Assembly (NCBI GenBank): GCA_030323885.1
Contig: CM059186.1
Span: forward strand, 22,773,849 to 22,837,848
From: Branchipolynoe longqiensis
Lineage: Eukaryota; Annelida; Polychaeta; Phyllodocida; Polynoidae
Length of the DNA stretch: 64,000 bases
Direction of reading: 5' to 3'
Within the stretch, counting starts at the first letter, position 1. Every line of letters begins with the position of its first letter. A program made the position numbers and the translations under genes. Of this stretch, positions 53,485 to 64,000 are shown in pieces. The notes below the pieces were generated by a model. The model had not been told where the DNA came from and searched no databases. It worked only from the letters and a program-made list of their open reading frames with translations.

Positions 53485-54095
53485 GTCTAGATGCAACCAT
53501 CCTAAGAATGCGGTTGACAAATAGTTGTGAATGGAGCATTCTCTCGGTTTTCTTGTAGAGTTAGAAATGTCCAATCGTACTGTCATTGTTCTATCACAGA
53601 GTGAAATTGGTTGCGGTATTCTAATTTCTATGTATTTATATTCGCAACAATTTGTCAACATATTCTTTCAAGTAACAGGGGTCGTTTCCATTGGCATTCT
53701 GCGATTGGCCACTTGAATTACTTAGCCACATTCAGGCACAGGGTAATTAGACTAATGATACAAGCAATAACAGATTTTGCACAATTAGTAAGTATGCTAT
53801 TCAATCAAAACATAGTTGCAGTTATTGGTATTAACAAAATCATATGGTCTGAAAAGACCCATATTTAAAACTTACTTTGCACAGTATAAAGTAAGCTTGT
53901 TATTATATATATTAAAATATATGTTATTTATATGTGTGTATGCATACAATCATTGGATAATACAATATATATTGTATTACACAATATATATGACGATTTT
54001 TCCTGATAAATTTTGAATGTATTATATTATAAATGAGATTATCACAATGTGTTTTCCATGTGAATATCCATGGCTTGTGCACCATACAGTTTGAA
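53485..54095. other. AT-rich intergenic stretch, no gene seen
   Basis: TA-rich segments at 53900-54000. Nothing else recognised. Confidence 0.4.
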
Positions 54096-54345
54096 AGGAA
54101 AGTTTGTTTTATTTAACGACGTCTCGAGAGCACATTGATTTTTATCATCGGCTATTAGACATCAAACATATGGTGATTCTGACATATTTCTTTGGAGGAA
54201 ACCCGCTGCCGCCACAGAGGCTACTCTTTCCGACAAGCAGCAAGGGGTCTTTTATATGTACCTTCCCACAGACAGGACAGCACACACCACATCCTTTGAT
54301 GAACCAGTTGTGGATCACTGATTGAAACGGAAAATAGCCTATGCA
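54096..54345 (-). repeat. SINE-B, 5' truncated
   Basis: 3' two-thirds of the element, from GTTTGTTTTATTTAACGACG (tail complement) to GATTGAAACGGAAAATAGCC. Confidence 0.8.
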
Positions 54346-54778
54346 GTTTGTGTGTGGGGTTTTTTGTATGTTTTTTTTGTTTTACTTGCGTGACAAATCA
54401 TGGGAAAATAGTGTTCCCCCTTTGAGATAGGTTGGTTATTTTTAATTAAAAGGTATGTATCTAAGAAAAATGAGTTAAAAATCTGGTCACCTGATTTTAG
54501 CATGTATTAAAAATACATGGTATATTCAATAAATGAATATTGGCTAGAGGTGTATATATCCTTAGCACAATAGCAGCTGTGTTTCATGTAGAATTACAGT
54601 GCACCCTCGTTAAACCGTACTAATAAGGGGATGGGTTCCGTTTTAGCAGATCGTCCAAGTTAACTGAAGGTGAAGGTTAATAGTGTATACATATATAACA
54701 TTGGAAACATGATACAAATGACTTACAGTTTTACACTTATCGCTATTTAGTCTGGTGGTCGCCATGACCATGATAAGG

Positions 54779-54934
54779 ACAAAATTCATGAATGTCCATT
54801 GACACAAAATTGATTGTATGCTTTTACATGTAAAAGCGATGGTTTGAACAAAAACAAACATTTATCGCCGTGAATATGGCCTATGCTGCCGACAAGGCGT
54901 AAAGCAACCACCAATCAATCAATCAATCAATCAA
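54779..54934 (+). mobile_element. RNase H-bearing LINE, 3' end only, with 12-bp target duplication
   Basis: ACCATGATAAGG flanks both sides (54767-54778, 54935-54946). 156 bp of the 3' end, ending (CAAT)n in plus-strand reading. Confidence 0.88.
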
Positions 54935-55079
54935 ACCATGATAAGGGAAGGAGGAATGATGATTCGACTAATTGTCCAGAGTTGAAAGTTCCCAGGTTTA
55001 AAGCGGCATAATGCAAAGAAAACATTAACTTTTAAAAACCAAACATGGAACTAGATTTGATCATGCATATCTAACTTCA

Positions 55080-55684
55080 AGCTGCATAGTCCGATGAAAA
55101 TATCAAATTTTTAAAACCAAATCAATTATCTCAATTCTATGTATCTAACTTAGATACTGGTACAGTTATTAAACATTTGTCGCCACACAGAAGGGAATAC
55201 TGAGGCAATTGAATAGAACATGTGGCTCTGTGGTGGAGTAGTGTCTGACTTTTTTCTAGGTCGAACTCCTAATCTGAAGTTCAGTGGTTCGATTCCCCAT
55301 GCCTCCACCACTGTGTATAACTTACAGCGTCATCAAAGGCCAGTTGCTCTCATACCATGTATATGTGGTGTGGGAGGTTAAAAATCCCTTGAGTCGGTAA
55401 AAGTGTAGGCTCGTGCTTTCTTTCGACAAACTGTCTAATGGTGAAAACAAGTCTATTCAGACTTATCCATAATAGGCAGTATAAATCTTCAAGAAAAAAA
55501 ACAACATGTTACTGCAGATGGCTATAGTGTCAGAGTATATCATTTTGCATGGTTGCACTTCAAATATCTCAAAAGTTAGCCACTTAAAATAAAAGTTACT
55601 TCAAGCTAAAGTAAGGAAGCGATCAACCTAATGTATTTATCTCAGAAAATGTCATGAAGCTCAAAACCATCGGACTTTGCTGCT
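55080..55684. mobile_element. MITE-1 interrupted by SINE-D
   Basis: Left AGCTGCATAGTCCGATG, right CATCGGACTTTGCTGCT then TTAA. It sits in a further MITE-1 fragment (about 55001-55079). Confidence 0.8.
55224..55502 (+). repeat. SINE-D, tRNA-like head, A-rich tail
   Basis: AACATGT flanks both sides (55217-55223, 55503-55509). The head has A-box-like TGGTGGAGTAGTGTCTGA and B-box-like GGTTCGATTCC, and the element ends in AAGAAAAAAAAC. Only copy in the window. Confidence 0.8.
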
Positions 55685-55856
55685 TTAAACACCCACCCCC
55701 ATCCCATGTCACGCTTAGTACAATCCCATGGACACCCCGTTGTGTAATTTACTTATATATCCTCTTTTTCCTCAGTGGATTTAAGTGTTAATATCCACAT
55801 ATTGTCCAAGGAGCAGTCGTTGATTGTCGGCCTATGGGATTGACTAATCCTATGGG

Positions 55857-56221
55857 CCGGTGTTGCAGTTTCCGCGGCAGACTAGTTTGCGAGGGACACA
55901 TCCATTCAAATGCATTGTCAATGGCCGTGAGTGATCTTCATACAGAAAAAGTCAAATATCTCTCAAATTACACCACCTAGAAACAAACCGCTTGGTACAC
56001 ATATAGAAAACATCTTTACCAAAAAGATTATATTCAATTTATACGGTTAGGGTTCTTGATTTCTATGAATTTTGAATAAAACTAATGTTTTGCACTGCGC
56101 GTACCGTCAAACTCAAGGCATTAAATTTATACGGTTAGTGACGATGCTCTTCGATTTTAACGCATGCGCAGAAGCGATGTGTCCCTCGCAAACTGGTATG
56201 CCGCTGAAACTGCAACACCGG
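55857..56221. mobile_element. MITE with CCGGTGTTGCAG ends
   Basis: About 47-bp inverted repeats: CCGGTGTTGCAGTTTC, then GTTTGCGAGGGACACATC, mirrored at 56175-56221. Noncoding interior shared in part with 35006-35566 and 57665-57900. Confidence 0.82.
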
Positions 56222-56761
56222 TTTTAAAATGGTCAAGCTGTTTGGATAGCAAACCACAACCAACTGAACCCTACCATTGTTAGGATCTTCGTTGAATGTA
56301 CATAGTTCAAAACATTATTTTGGGTCTGTGGTGCAGTCTGTTTTGTTTTGTTTTGATGTTGTTCTATGTAATCTATGTATTTGAAGGATTGTTTAATTTG
56401 TGTGGGGTATTTTCTTTCCTTGTTTTTAGTTGGAAACTTCTGGATTTCACAGGTAAGCCGTTGTTGCTTTCCGTTAGATGGCGCCACAGTAGCCTCGAAG
56501 TTGAAGCGCGATATGCCAACAGTTTGCAATAAAGACGTCACTATGACATGATCATACGTTCTCGTGTCACCACGTCTGACTAGTTCCATCTTATGACAGC
56601 GAATGTAGTCAAATACTATGAAAAATAATGGTAGTATGTGTATCTGAGTAAAGTATGTATATATATATAATATATTCCCCCGTCCTGACAGTGTTTTGAG
56701 ACGCAGTTTTCCTCACCAGGTGCCGCCACCTCATAGCCTCCGAATCCGTTGACTAATAGCA

Positions 56762-57954
56762 ATAGACTACATCGCGGTTCCAGCGGCGCTGTACATTGTG
56801 GGTTGCATCAGAGCAAAACAACCCCCCCCAAAAGCACATGGCACATGCTAATACACTGGGTGCAGCTATGAAATGTGCTAGTTTCAGCTCATCTCAGCTC
56901 TTGTTTGAAACATAGAATACTAACTAAAAAAATATATATAATAAATTAAGATATTAATCTTTTATCCAGCATTGCATTTACATCAATATAATCAGCACAT
57001 CTTATGCCATGTGCATTTAGATTTAGAAAGATCTAGGCACTCAGACTAGTGTAAAGCCCTGTTCACACGGGCAAAATGTGAGGCGAATCAGGCAAATCGA
57101 ATCAGGTGAGGCGAATTAGGCGCCCGTTCACACGGACACTGCGTGAGGCGGAAGTGGATATCTGCGCATGAGCAAGTACAGACTAACCAGCGCCATTTTG
57201 GGTTCGACGATGCTGGCACCAGAGAGTGTGGGTTCGACCTAGATATGTAATGACTGAATCGTATTGGTTTGGAACGGTCAAAACTTCTGCTGGGCAGTGA
57301 AACCCTAAAAATAAATAATGAAAAAAATATCTGTGCATAGATAGCGGTTTCATTAATTAAATTATATAATATGCGCTTTTGATCGACCGGAAAGTCAACA
57401 AACTGAGTTGTCGACTGCGCATGCGTGTGAGGTGCTTAATCCGCCTCAGTGCGTCCACACGGGCAAAATAAATCGAATCAGAGAAATCGCCTCACGTAAA
57501 CTACCTCGCTTAGGTGGTTTACAGGATCCGCATCACGTGAGTCGAATCAGCCCTAATCCGCCTCAGACGTCCGTTCACACGAGAAATGTGAGGCGAACTA
57601 GGCAAGTCGCTTTCTACGAATCGATTTACATTGCCCGTGTGAACAGGGCTTTAGAGCCATAGCCAGAGTACTCAATGCATTGTCAATGGAAGTGAGCAAT
57701 CTCCATACAGAAAAAGTAAAATATTGATAAAGCCACACCACCTAGAGACAAACAGCTTGGAACACATATAGAAAACATGTTTAACAAAAAGATTATATTA
57801 AATTTATAAGGTTAGGGTTTTGGATTTCTATTAATTTTGAATAAATCTGACATTTTTCAATGCGCGTATAGGCAAAGTCAATGGCCGTACGCCTTGGCTT
57901 TGCTCCCACGGCCGTTTTCAGCGCATGCGCAGTCGGAACCGTGATGTAGTCTAT
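56762..57954 (+). mobile_element. TAGACTACATC-family MITE, copy B, with nested insertion
   Basis: Ends TAGACTACATCGCGGTTCC and GATGTAGTCTATA. Left part matches copy A. It is split by the element at 57055-57650, and its right part (57665-57900) differs from copy A and matches other MITEs. Confidence 0.8.
57055..57650. mobile_element. Harbinger-like MITE nested in copy B
   Basis: Ends AGCCCTGTTCACACGGGC (57055) and its complement ending AACAGGGCT (57650), with TAA/TTA at the borders. Copy A (27445-27460) shows the empty site GTGTTAGAGCC. Confidence 0.88.
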
Positions 57955-57981
57955 ACTTAGGCAGCGGAATTCTACCAACTC

Positions 57982-58699
57982 AATAGACGAGATCACCGTT
58001 CCGACTGTGCATGCGCTAAAAACGGCACTGGCAGCAAAGCAAAGGCATACAGAATTGAGTTTGCCGATACACATATGGAAAAACTTCAATTTTATTCCAA
58101 ATTAATAAAAATACATAACAATTTTGCACAAACATGGATGGATGCAATATAATAATATAATAAATAAGTTTAAGAGAACTCTCCATAATTAAGCATTTTG
58201 AGCTAAGAAACATACAACTTCAGTCACTTTACAGGCTGATATTTACATCACCATTGACTAGACATAAGTCATTCTTGTTCTAAATATTAAAATGTCAAAT
58301 GTGTCAACAACTTATTTCAAAGAAATATATAACCAATATCTGATTAACCCTACTCATTTTCTAGTTCTACATATGTCATTAACCATAGGATATAAATAAA
58401 ACCATGAATAAAATAAGTAAAACTGACTCTGGTTATGGCTATAACACTAGTCTGAGTGCCCAGATTTGTCTAAATATAAATGCACATGCCATAAGATGTG
58501 CTTATATTGATGTAAATGCAATGCTGGATAAAAGATTAATATCTTAATTTATTATATATATTTTTTTAGTTGGTGTTCTATGTATCAAACAAGAGATACA
58601 CTCAGTGTATTAGCATGTGCCACGTGCTTCTCACAGGTTTGTTTTTCTTCCACTCATCCCACAATGCATTGCGTGGCTGGAATGGCGATGTAGTCTATA
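57982..58699 (-). mobile_element. TAGACTACATC-family MITE, copy C
   Basis: Inverted relative to copies A and B, beginning 27 bp after copy B. It matches copy A throughout its interior. Confidence 0.8.
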
Positions 58700-59518
58700 C
58701 CATATTGCATGGTTATTATAATTGATAAACATCACACATATGTGTTATTTTATTATATTCATAGCATTATATTGGATCCATGAACACACATATATCATAT
58801 ATCATACATATATTATTAGATATCACACTGCACTCTATATATATTATGTTAATATTTTGTTATAAATATTATATATATATATTATATGTATTATATACAG
58901 TATATACATTATATATATTATATACAGTATATATATTATATATATATATATATATTGTACATATATTATTTACCAGCGCCAGTTGGGCTTAGATGGCGCC
59001 AGTTGGGCTTAGATGGCGCCAGTTTTCTTTGCTGCTTGAAAAAAAAAAGAGGACTGACCCAGAATGTTCGCCATTGGTCCAGGGTTTTCAAATACAACTC
59101 CTCGGTGAAGATTGAGCGAAGCTCCCAATAAATATTTGTTATAAATTATCTCATATAGATCCTCGCCAATATTAGCACACACCCGGACACCACCAGCCAC
59201 ACAAAGGGCTTTTTACAAATCGGTCTGATTTACTTTCCCCGCACAATGGGGCCGTGAATACTGTCTGGCCCGGACCGGCTGTGTGCTGGCAGCGTTTATT
59301 TGGTCATTTATTGTCACAGTCTGAGTCGGGCTCACGATGAGGGTGTTTGACGCCGGGCGCCGTGTGTAACGAGCCGGGGAACATTGGACGTGCAAACACT
59401 CGCACCTCACACCGCGTCGCCACGCACTCACACAATGAATTTACTCAGCGAAATTATTTTTCTCATGAGTGGAAGGTGTCTTCCTTTCCAGTCGCCCTCT
59501 ACACACACACACACACAC
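58700..59518. other. TA-rich microsatellites and unassigned sequence
   Basis: Alternating TA repeats between 58780 and 58970, then a duplicated GCGCCAGTTGGGCTTAGATG (58976 and 58996) and GC-richer sequence without recognised genes. Confidence 0.45.
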
Positions 59519-59606
59519 GCACATACATACATACATACATACATACATACATACATACATACATACATACATACATACATACATACATACATACATACAT
59601 ACATAC
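59519..59606. repeat. (CATA)n microsatellite
   Basis: About 21 nearly perfect tetranucleotides. Confidence 0.95.
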
Positions 59607-59694
59607 ACACACATACGCACACACACAAACACACATAGATATACACTCATCAAGGAATGCGTGTTTAATATAGGCCAGGTGGACCTTGCTCGTA

Positions 59695-60395
59695 GTGTAC
59701 AGAACGGGATGAAAGGATATCGAGTGGGAGGGGGAAGGGGAGAGAGAGGGTGGGGGGGGGGGGGAGATGGAGGGAGGGGGGAAGAGGAGGAAGGGGGGAT
59801 GGTAGGGGAGTGGGAAGATTGAGGGGGAGAGGGAGAGGAGGGGGAAGGGGAAGAGAAGGGTTAGAGAGGAGGGAGATGGAGGGAGGGGGGATAGGAGGAA
59901 GGGGGAGGGTTGGGGAGTGGGAAGATAGAAGGGGAGGGGGAGAGGAGGGGGAAGGGAAAGAGGGGGTGGGAGGGGTAGGGTGGGAAGAGGAGGAAGGGGG
60001 AGGGTAGGGGAGTGGGAAGATAGAGGGGGGGGAGGGAAATGGGGAGGGGGAAGAGCGGGGAGATGGAGGGAGGGTGGGAAGAGGAGCAAGGAGGAGGATT
60101 TGGGGAGTAGGAAGATAGAGGGGGAGAGAGAGGGGAGGGGGAAGGGAAAGAGGGGGGTTAGAGAGGAGAGAGATGGAGGGAGGGGGGATAGGAGGAAGGG
60201 GGGGGGGAGTGGGAAGATAGAAGGGGAGGGGGAGAGGAGGGGGAAAGGAAATAGGAGGGAGGGGAAAGAAGGTTGGGAGGGAGAGGGGTGGGAGGGAGAG
60301 GGATGGGTGGAAAGGCGAGGGGGAGGAGGACTGGAGGGAGAGGGGAATAGGGAGGAGAGGGGGGAAGGAGGGGGTGGAGTGGGGAAGGGGGGGAG
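59695..60395. repeat. Polypurine tract with about 100-bp repeats
   Basis: Almost only G and A on the plus strand. The phrase GTGGGAAGAT recurs near 59810, 59917, 60012, 60107 and 60209, giving units of 95-107 bp. Long frames over it are artefacts. Confidence 0.93.
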
Positions 60396-60520
60396 ATTGG
60401 TGAGGCGTTTATGAGGATGACAGCACTGTTGATTAATGTTCAGTGTTATTCCTTGCGTAACGCTAAGATTCCATATAGGATGTAAAAGCATGTAGACGCA
60501 CAGTGGTGTTTCCATATGTC

Positions 60521-60625
60521 CGGTTGCAAATGCAAATGCCAATGCAAATTCGCAAATGCGAATGCAAATTCGCTCAATGGACCGATTGGTGTGAATGTGA
60601 ATGCTGTGTACGCATTTGCATCTGC
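60521..60625. repeat. Cluster of ATGCAAAT octamers
   Basis: ATGCAAAT at 60530, 60542 and 60562 and its complement at 60614, within a short GCAAATGC-type repeat. Confidence 0.7.
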
Positions 60626-60669
60626 ATGCCGCATACCACACATACATCTGGAATCTTAGCTTTAATATG

Positions 60670-60960
60670 TTTGTTTGTTTGTTGTTTTATGTCCTAGCAA
60701 CATCTAAGGTTATATCAGTACGGGGACCGACTTGTGAAAGTGTGCACTCATGGCGACTTTATAGTGCTGCCCCACTGGGAAATCAGGCTGCCAGCACCAA
60801 TACCTGATATCCCACTCAGTCACATTATCCTGACACTTAGCGAACCAGTACTTGCCCTATCCTAGTAATGCCGAGTGCCAGGCTAGGAAGCAACATTTAA
60901 CAATGTTTGAGTCATTGGTTTGACTCGACCAGGGTTCGAACCCACGAACTCATGGTTTCG
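60670..60960 (-). repeat. SINE-A, minus strand
   Basis: Tail GTTTGTTTGTTGTTTTATG complement at the left, body complete, head partly preserved. Confidence 0.8.
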
Positions 60961-61592
60961 GATCCTCCGATCTCCCAAAACAGTAGCTTCAATAAGCCTT
61001 CCCTGACTACTTCAAGAGTTTGACTCGACAGGTTCGACCATATCTTGTGAGAAGGTTACATGCAGACCTCGAATAATGTTATATGAAAACGGTTATGACG
61101 TGAAATAGCGCCAGGCTTGCAATGTGGAGTATTAGTACTTAGAATCTACTTACCCAATAGGCCTACATACATAGCTCCTTATGGAAAGAGAGAACACTTA
61201 CACACATACATATGTTGTTCTTTCTAAATAAGATATATATTATGTGTAATGAGCTATATGAATAAAAAATAACAGAAGTTCCTCGATACAATCAATACAG
61301 AGGGGGTTGGGTGAATCTGTTATCTAACCTCTCCATGTCACCAGCCACCAGGGCCAGTCACTGCTGAAAAATATCAATAGGCCTATAGATCGAAATCGTG
61401 GAAAATATATCGTGAGGTTGCAAGTTATTTGCTAATCTCAAGGGGATGAAACATGAAAGCGGAAGAGAAAATAGCTAAAGTAAAGTGGATTAGGGAATAG
61501 CGTAGAACTGACTGAGAAGTGGGCCACTAGGTGTTATTTCCGTGTGAGATATGTTGTCTGAACGTGGTAAATGCATTAACAGAGTTTTTAGT
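60961..61592. other. Intergenic stretch, no gene seen
   Basis: Nothing recognised. Confidence 0.35.
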
Positions 61593-61870
61593 TGCTTGCT
61601 TGTTGTTGTTTTACGTCCTAGCAAAATTTAAGGTCACATCAGGACGGGTACCGACTTGTGACATTGCGCACTCATGGCAACTTTATAGTGTTGCCCCACT
61701 GGGAGACCAGACCGCCAGCACCATGACCTGATATGCCACTCAGTCACATTATCCTGACACTGAGCGAACCAGTCCTTGCCCTGTCGTAATAATGCCGAGC
61801 ACTTGGTTAGGAACAACAAGTATCAATTTTTAAGTCATTGGTTTGACTCGATCAGGGTTCGAACCCACGA
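61593..61870 (-). repeat. SINE-A, minus strand
   Basis: Complete body; head incomplete after GGGTTCGAACCCACGATCC. Confidence 0.8.
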
Positions 61871-62081
61871 TCCAGTTCTTAGTCAATAGTTGAATGCTAT
61901 GATGTGCCTTTCTGGATAAGCTAGGTTTCGGACCCTACTTCCAGGCGTTAGATCTGGACATGCCGCCATCTTGGAAGGCGTCATTCAGGGCGATAATACC
62001 TCACTTAGAGAGAAATACCAAAATTGGCATCCACCAAGCCACCAGTCAAGTCCCTAGAACTGTTAGTTTATCTCATTGTTT

Positions 62082-62404
62082 TGTTTGTTTGTTTGAGTTT
62101 ACCGCCCTACTAACATATGAGGTAATATCAGGAATGGTACCAACATGTGACTGTGCGCGCTCATGTCAACTTTATAGTGCTGCCCCACTGGGAAATCAGA
62201 CCACCAGCACCATGACCTGATATCCTAATCAGTCATATTATCCTGACAGAGAGCCAACAAGTCCTTGCCCTGTCCTAATAATGCCGAGCACCTGGCTAGG
62301 AAGCAACAAGCATCAATTTTGTATGTCATTGGTTTGACTCGACCGGGAATTAAACTCCCGATCTCCCGCACGTGAGGCCTGCACTCTACCGATTCTGCCA
62401 CCGT
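62082..62404 (-). repeat. SINE-A, full length, type 2 head
   Basis: Diverged tail (GAGTTTACCGCCCTACTAAC) and a head ending near TCTACCGATTCTGCCACCG. Confidence 0.8.
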
Positions 62405-62984
62405 ATATATATTATATCATGTAGAATAGCGATTTCACTGCAGTTCACAACAGAAACAAATGTCGGGCGATAACCTTAGTAAGGTTGATCACCAGGAATC
62501 ATGTGCTTATGAGTTCACAGTGGAGCTAAGCCTATGGATATGTTGACCAGCTACGTCACAGTCACGTGACTCACACTTCCGAATTACCCTGGTTGGGGGA
62601 AACAAAGAAGACTATCACTTTGCATAGAGATCAGTAGAATGACATGTCAATACACGACTAGTACGACGCCTGGTGATAGGCAACGACACTCGTGTTGTGG
62701 GTCGACAGTGTGTCACTGTGTTGTTCCACTGACGATCGAGCTTATCAATCAATCAATCAATGGGATACAGCTATAATTATCAAAAATGATTAAAAAATGG
62801 TAAGTATGTTTTGTCTATAAATCCACACTTGTGCCGAAAAGACTGTCAGTTGCTCAATATGAAGCCAGTGTTAACAGAGCCTCAATTGCCTCTCCACAGA
62901 CTCTGTGACCCACAAGTCCAGTCTGGATTATGCTCTGCGCATGCATCGCGGAAATGATGTATTGGATTGATTATTTTCCGTACC
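62405..62984. other. Intergenic stretch
   Basis: Contains (AATC)n at about 62745-62760, possibly a LINE tail scrap. No gene seen. Confidence 0.4.
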
Positions 62985-63290
62985 TTGTTGGTTGGTTGTG
63001 GAGTGTTACGTCCTGGCAAGATCTAAGGTCATATCAGGAAGGGTACAAACTTGTGACACGCACTCATGGCTGTCAGCACCATGACCTGTTATCCCACTCA
63101 GTCACATTATCCTGACACTGAGCCAACCAGTCCTTGCTCTATCCTAATAATGCCAAGTGCCTGGCTAGGAAACCACAAGTATACATTTTTACGTAATTGG
63201 TTTGACTCAACCAAGGTTCGAATCGTAAGCCCATGATCTACTAAAACTGGAGACGGACGCTCAACTCATTTGGCCATCCAGTCTGGTCTT
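62985..63290 (-). repeat. SINE-A, full length, type 1 head
   Basis: Tail at the left (GTTGGTTGTGGAGTGTTACG), head ending rc of AGACTGGATGGCC at the right. Confidence 0.8.
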
Positions 63291-63736
63291 TGGATTATGA
63301 GTACAGCTTCGGGTAAAATCTCCCTTGCAAGGAATTTCACTTAGATCGGTGTATTTTGAATCCCACTCAGCACTTTTTGCAAGTTTTCTGCACCTTTCCT
63401 AGTAGACACACGTGAGATTTAATGCCATTAAAACGACAACTTTTATAATCTCTGCTGTTCTGGAATTCATCATTTCCGTTGTGATTTATGACTTTCAAGT
63501 TGGCGAATTTAATATCTTAAAGCCGATCAGTAATCACAGCTATCACTGAGTTATTATTCCACAAATGTACAAATAGTTTTATTTTCCACATGCTGAGACT
63601 AAAATGGGTAATTTTATATTTTCAACAACATCTGCATTTCTCGAGTCCCACTTTCAGAACAGGAAGGAAATGGAGGAAGTCAATGTTGTAAACTGTCAGC
63701 AAGAAGTATTAATGATCGCAAATAAGTATCCTCATT
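63291..63736. other. Intergenic stretch, no gene seen
   Basis: Nothing recognised. Confidence 0.35.
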
Positions 63737-63738
63737 AA

Positions 63739-64000
63739 AGCTGCATAGTCCGATGAAGCGTCGATTGTTTTCAAAACAGATTATCTCAAATTGATTGTAC
63801 ATATCTAACTTAGATAATGATGCACTTATTAAGCATGTGTTGCCACATAAGCCGTGTTCACACGGGCAAGATGTGAAGCGAATCAGACAAATCGAATCAG
63901 GTGAGTCGAATTAGCCGCCCGTTCACACGGGCTGTACTTGGGCCGGAAATCGATGTCTGCGCATGAGCAAGCCCAGCCAGACCAGCGCCAATCTTCGAAT
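63739..64000. mobile_element. MITE-1 with nested Harbinger-like MITE, cut by window end
   Basis: AGCTGCATAGTCCGATG starts at 63739. At about 63849 it is broken by AGCCGTGTTCACACGGGC, whose interior (GCGCATGAGCAAG, CCAGCGCCA) matches 57055-57650. Confidence 0.78.

Noticed and set aside
59499..60647. 382-residue Pro/Ser/Leu-rich minus-strand frame
   Set aside because: It is the complement of the polypurine tract joined to the (CATA)n repeat; low complexity only.

Overview
The window is eukaryotic, animal DNA with few genes and very many repeats. The one clear protein family is an innexin, the gap-junction family typical of protostomes. One SINE family (the copies at 29552, 30745, 38190 and 54100) has a 3' part that I recall as common in mollusc genomes. 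A lophotrochozoan, most likely a mollusc, is the best reading, but this is inferred from repeat resemblance and one gene family and was not tested by any search.

Host genes. (1) A single-exon, full-length innexin lies at 50665-51873 (+), with a possible 5'UTR splice acceptor at 50630-50631. (2) A three-exon gene on the minus strand (37314-37281, 33237-32932, 30722-30412) was put together from splice signals. Its phases match at both junctions. It encodes a 216-residue protein with a signal peptide, a Gly/Tyr-rich middle and a tail with eight cysteines. I do not recognise it. (3) A single internal exon of an unknown plus-strand gene lies at 46935-47035. Two weaker coding fragments (18190-18256 and 27922-28080) and one gag-like open frame (645-1109) are listed with low confidence.

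Mobile DNA. 1597-7030 is an almost intact DIRS-type tyrosine-recombinase retrotransposon on the minus strand: gag, RT/RNase H, recombinase, inverted terminal repeats, and an internal complementary region that copies both ends. Its recombinase frame has one frameshift. Around it are about 35 copies or fragments of a tRNA-derived SINE (here SINE-A), which carries either of two tRNA-like heads on one body. There are also three further tRNA-like repeat families (SINE-B, C, D) and a headless 440-bp retroposon (SINE-E) that shares its 3' tail with an RTE-like LINE. Three 5'-truncated copies of an RNase H-bearing LINE have visible target-site duplications.

DNA transposons are mostly MITEs. About 20 copies of a 350-bp family insert at TTAA, shown by an empty site inside the window. 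They include a 2.6-kb tandem array with a 947-bp higher-order unit at 40034-42633. Several Harbinger-like MITEs have 3-bp TTA-type duplications. Further families have ends TAGACTACATC, CCGGTGTYGCAG, TAGGGTAT, CAGGGATGAAAGT and TTCAGGCGCAAAAC.

Unusual simple-sequence structures are a 132-bp tandem repeat built from KpnI-type palindromes (11747-12235), a minisatellite whose two halves are inverted about a short unique centre (15280-16650), and a 0.7-kb polypurine tract (59695-60395). Region by region: 1-7.1 kb gag-like fragment and DIRS; 7.1-18.7 kb SINE-A, tandem repeats and minisatellite; 18.7-30 kb mixed MITEs and SINEs; 30-37.3 kb the secreted-protein gene with MITE-filled introns; 38-43 kb nested MITE array; 43-50 kb SINEs, MITEs and the orphan exon; 50-53 kb innexin; 53-64 kb MITEs, microsatellites, polypurine tract and SINE-A.
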